DNA from: Nansenia antarctica
Taxonomy: Eukaryota; Chordata; Actinopteri; Argentiniformes; Microstomatidae
Assembly (NCBI GenBank): GCA_963989245.1
Contig: OZ022349.1
Span: 27,664,523-27,728,522, forward strand
Length of the DNA: 64,000 nt
Reading direction: 5' to 3'
Each line of letters opens with the position of its first letter. Position 1 is the stretch's first letter. Position numbers and translations under genes: made by a program. The notes under the pieces were generated by a model that saw nothing but the letters and a program-made list of their open reading frames with translations, made no database searches and was not told the DNA's origin. Below, one piece after another: positions 61,588-64,000 of this stretch.

Positions 61588-62090
61588 CAGGGGTGGCCAA
61601 CCCGCGGCTCGCGAGCCGCATGCGGCTCTTTGGCTGTCTGTGTGCGGCTCTTCAATCCATTCATTAAAAGTGTTGGTGTAGCGCTCTCTGACAGGCCGCG
61701 TTCGTAAATTCGCCGGAGCGCACACTGGGTTTAACGTCATAATGGAACCAAGTAATTTGATTGGACAAGAGACGTGGAGGCACCAACGTTCTCAGAGCGA
61801 ATTTACGAACGCGGCCTCTGTCTCGCTGCACACTGCTGTAACCCGATACTTTTTTTTTCAAGGATCATCTCGAGTCACTAACAATGTTGCCAGATTGGAT
61901 TGATTTTTCAGCCCAACCAGAGTCTAAAAACCCACCCAGAGTGATCATAAGTAGCCCGATTGGGCTGGAATCGGCCATATCATGGCAACACTGTTCCCTA
62001 ATTGTCCGTTCTGAGGAGAAGCTGTCACGTAACACGGCTTTTTGACAGTTCATTTATTGACAAATTACGGATAACAACAACAAAATAAAA

Positions 62091-62483
62091 ATGTCAGGGA
62101 AGAAATGTACAGCTAAACGCAAGTATGGAGATGAGCAAAGGAAGTTTTTAGCCGAGTGGGAGAGTGAATATTTCTTTGTGGAGCGCAATGGAAAGCCATT
62201 CTGCCTGATATGCCAAACATCGTTGGCACATTACAAAGCTTCCAATCTCCAGCGCCATTTCAGCACAACGCATGCTAACATTGACCAGGAGTTTCGAAAA
62301 GGAACCGAACTTCGCAAGGGTAAATTAAACAGCTTGAAAAGCCAGACACAAACACAGACCAAGTTGTTCCAAAGATTTGTTAAGCAATCAGAGACAGTGA
62401 CACTTGCATCCTATCAAGTGGCCTGGAACATTGCACGTGCTAAAAAGCCATACAATGAAGGAGAGTTTATTAAGAAATGCATC
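62091..62483 (+). pseudogene. hAT transposase N-terminus (BED finger), truncated
   Basis: From ATG 62091 (MSGKKCTAKRKYGDEQRKFL) a BED-type zinc finger follows: F-C-L-I-C-Q then NLQRHFSTTH. Similar proteins include ZBED5, GTF2IRD2-like and Charlie-type hAT transposases. It runs into L2 at 62484. A terminal piece (KELLRVATTEYEPDLKRIVA, ending at TGA about 62713) follows the L2. The catalytic core is missing, so the element depends on outside transposase. Confidence 0.8.
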
Positions 62484-62600
62484 ATGAATGAATGAATGAA
62501 TGAATGGTCTTTATTGTCATTGATATAGTACAGGTACCAAACAACGAAATTTGGGAGGGGGGGGCTCCCCTGGTGCTAGGAAAAAAAAGAAAAAAAAAGT
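62484..62600 (-). mobile_element. L2 LINE 3'-end fragment inside hAT
   Basis: (ATGA)n, TCTTTATTGTCATTGATATA, GGTACCAAACAACGAAATTT, then an A-rich end; inverse of the L2 3' end at 1320-1437. Confidence 0.8.
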
Positions 62601-63030
62601 AGTTCTGTTCGGATTGACACACATGTGAAGGAACTGCTTCGAGTGGCCACAACAGAATACGAACCAGATTTGAAGAGGATTGTGGCAAGCAAGGACTGCC
62701 AGAAGTCCCACTGAGTCAAAGGAGCAACAGGTAAGACAAAAATATTTGTCACATACACTGTTATTGTGAGGTAGGCTATTGTAAATTGTTATATTTCTGT
62801 GTGTGGAGAGAGTATGAGAGAGGGAAAGACTGTGTGTGCATGCTAACCTTGACAAGAAATAACAGAAGCTGCTTCCTCCCTCTCTCTCGTTTCAGATCTC
62901 CGAGGCAGAGAAGAGATGATATTTAGCAGCTTTCCCACCTGCTTTCATTTCATTCATGCATATTCAGTCGTGTGTGTGAGAAAGAAAAATAAATAAATCT
63001 GTCTGCAAAGTAGCCTATTGGAAATGTATT

Positions 63031-63086
<56 letters not shown>

Positions 63087-63196
63087 TAAGAGGGAGTGCT
63101 TTTGTGAGCCCGCATGTATGATGTGGCTCTTTGTGGTACCCCAATATTTTTTTGTGGCTCTTAGTCTCCGACTGGTTGGCCACCCCTGCCCTAGAG

Positions 63197-64000
63197 CATA
63201 AGATACCACATTCCAACAATTGACTGACAAGTTGATTGCATGGCAATAAAACAATGATTCTGATGACTCTTAAGGGAGACACCATGGAACCCAGAAGGAG
63301 ATTGACCCCTTTAGCAGGAGGAGGAAGTGAAAGCCGATCTACTACAGTTCTCTTGACTGTGATGGAGGTTGGCATTGCACTGCACGCAATCAACATTCGA
63401 TACCGCCATAAACAGGGGGTGAATATTCATGAATAAAGTCCCTATGGACCATAGCTTTCCTTCCCCCCTTCACTTTCACTTTCACCACTCCTGGAGAGAG
63501 ACACAGCAGGGGTTCCGTTGACTTCCTGACATGTGTAGATCCATGTTGCAAACTACTTCCATTCAAACTATGTCCCCCTTCAACTGTGGAACTGCATCCT
63601 TCTATCCTTCTATTACACAATACTACGCACTATGCAACACCAGTTGAGTTTCAAAATAGATCCATCGAGCTTCCTGGTTAAGCTTCCTGATTTACAGAAT
63701 ATTCTTATTTTGTCGATTGGCTGACTAACAACCGGTTGCCTGGCGACATGCGCCATTGGTATATAAATGTAGGAAGGAACTATTTGGCATTGGAAAATTT
63801 GACTTTTTCTTCATTGGTGTCCCTCCTGTTTCTAGGACAGTCTGCCTCCACCCACGCTACAGGACGTCAGCCTGTACAGCACATGCATGGTGCAGACAGA
63901 CAGGGGGTTATGGGTTGTTGTGGTGGCGTGAGAGCCTGTGCAGGGTGGGTTTTCCCAAAGGACCCCACAGGAATTGTGGGTGGTGACCTGGGTGGGAGTG
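63197..64000. other. ormdl3 upstream intron or flank, no gene seen
   Basis: No exon of the missing ORMDL N-terminus is found. 63712-63768 has inverted and direct CCAAT boxes (CGATTGGC, GCCATTGGT) and TATATAAA, resembling a plus-strand promoter, but no downstream gene is evident within the window. Confidence 0.4.

Larger units (their letters stand above)
61588..63188 (+). mobile_element. Non-autonomous hAT transposon with transposase remnants
   Basis: The ends CAGGGGTGGCCAACC and GGTTGGCCACCCCTG are flanked by the 8-bp duplication CCCTAGAG (61580-61587, 63189-63196). The 1601-bp element keeps the start and the very end of a BED-finger transposase. It contains an inverted L2 3' end (62484-62600) and a long (GT)n (63032-63086). 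Confidence 0.92.

Noticed and set aside
63712..63780. CCAAT and TATATAAA cluster as a promoter
   Set aside because: Plausible by motif, but no gene follows in the window and such motifs occur by chance; left as a remark only.

Overview
This is vertebrate nuclear DNA, almost certainly from a teleost fish. The evidence is interrupted host exons with vertebrate splice sites, (CA)n-rich intergenic DNA, tRNA-derived SINEs, and fish-type L2, Tc1, hAT, BEL/Pao and retrovirus-like elements. Only two host genes are visible. One is the terminal coding exon of an RNA helicase matching DHX8/PRP22 (plus strand, 53940-54159). The other is the last two coding exons of an ORMDL-family gene, closest to ORMDL3 (minus strand, 60886-61037 and 58850-58985). 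They are convergent, about 4.7 kb apart. Everything left of 53940 is transposable-element DNA with no other recognisable host exon, so it may all lie in the last intron of dhx8.

1-13985 is a nest of elements. L2 LINE fragments flank and interrupt several copies of a TIR element (ends GGGCCTCATT...AATGAGGCCC, 3-bp target duplications). These copies sit inside a broken Tc1 element whose remnants lie at 1550-1562, 11592-11850 and 12963-13079. One TIR copy was split by a complete endogenous retrovirus-like provirus, ERV-A (3470-10912, minus strand, identical 383-bp LTRs, TSD TTAC). 13986-16130 holds overlapping LINE fragments in both orientations. 16140-17400 holds a broken THAP-domain exon and an inverted-repeat-like end.

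17798-50314 is one second provirus of the same family, ERV-B (minus strand, LTRs of about 740 bp, TSD ATAT). Its leader was opened by 25 kb of BEL/Pao retrotransposon arranged LTR-body-LTR-body-LTR-body-LTR (24105-49243, plus strand). The first body is split by a 2.4-kb LINE. Bodies 2 and 3 are intact 2062-codon gag-pol genes exactly 7375 bp apart. ERV-B is itself flanked by remnants of a possible THAP/YqaJ DNA transposon, and a 1634-bp Tc1-like element (50932-52565) lies against its right edge.

52566-64000 is host DNA: a 24-bp minisatellite, dhx8 and its downstream region, ormdl3, two hAT elements with perfect 8-bp TSDs, several SINEs and many microsatellites.

Four observations stand out. 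(i) Each full-length BEL LTR carries about 46-48 codons that read as the conserved core of the spliceosome protein SF3B2, apparently a captured host exon. (ii) The four BEL LTRs are of two types in the order 1-2-2-1. (iii) Both ERVs share the same loss of the protease active site, RT and integrase core but keep gag, RNase H and a readthrough stop, so they look like a mobilised non-autonomous family. (iv) The 5' splice site of an ormdl3 exon has been tandemly copied as a 31-bp array in the adjoining intron.
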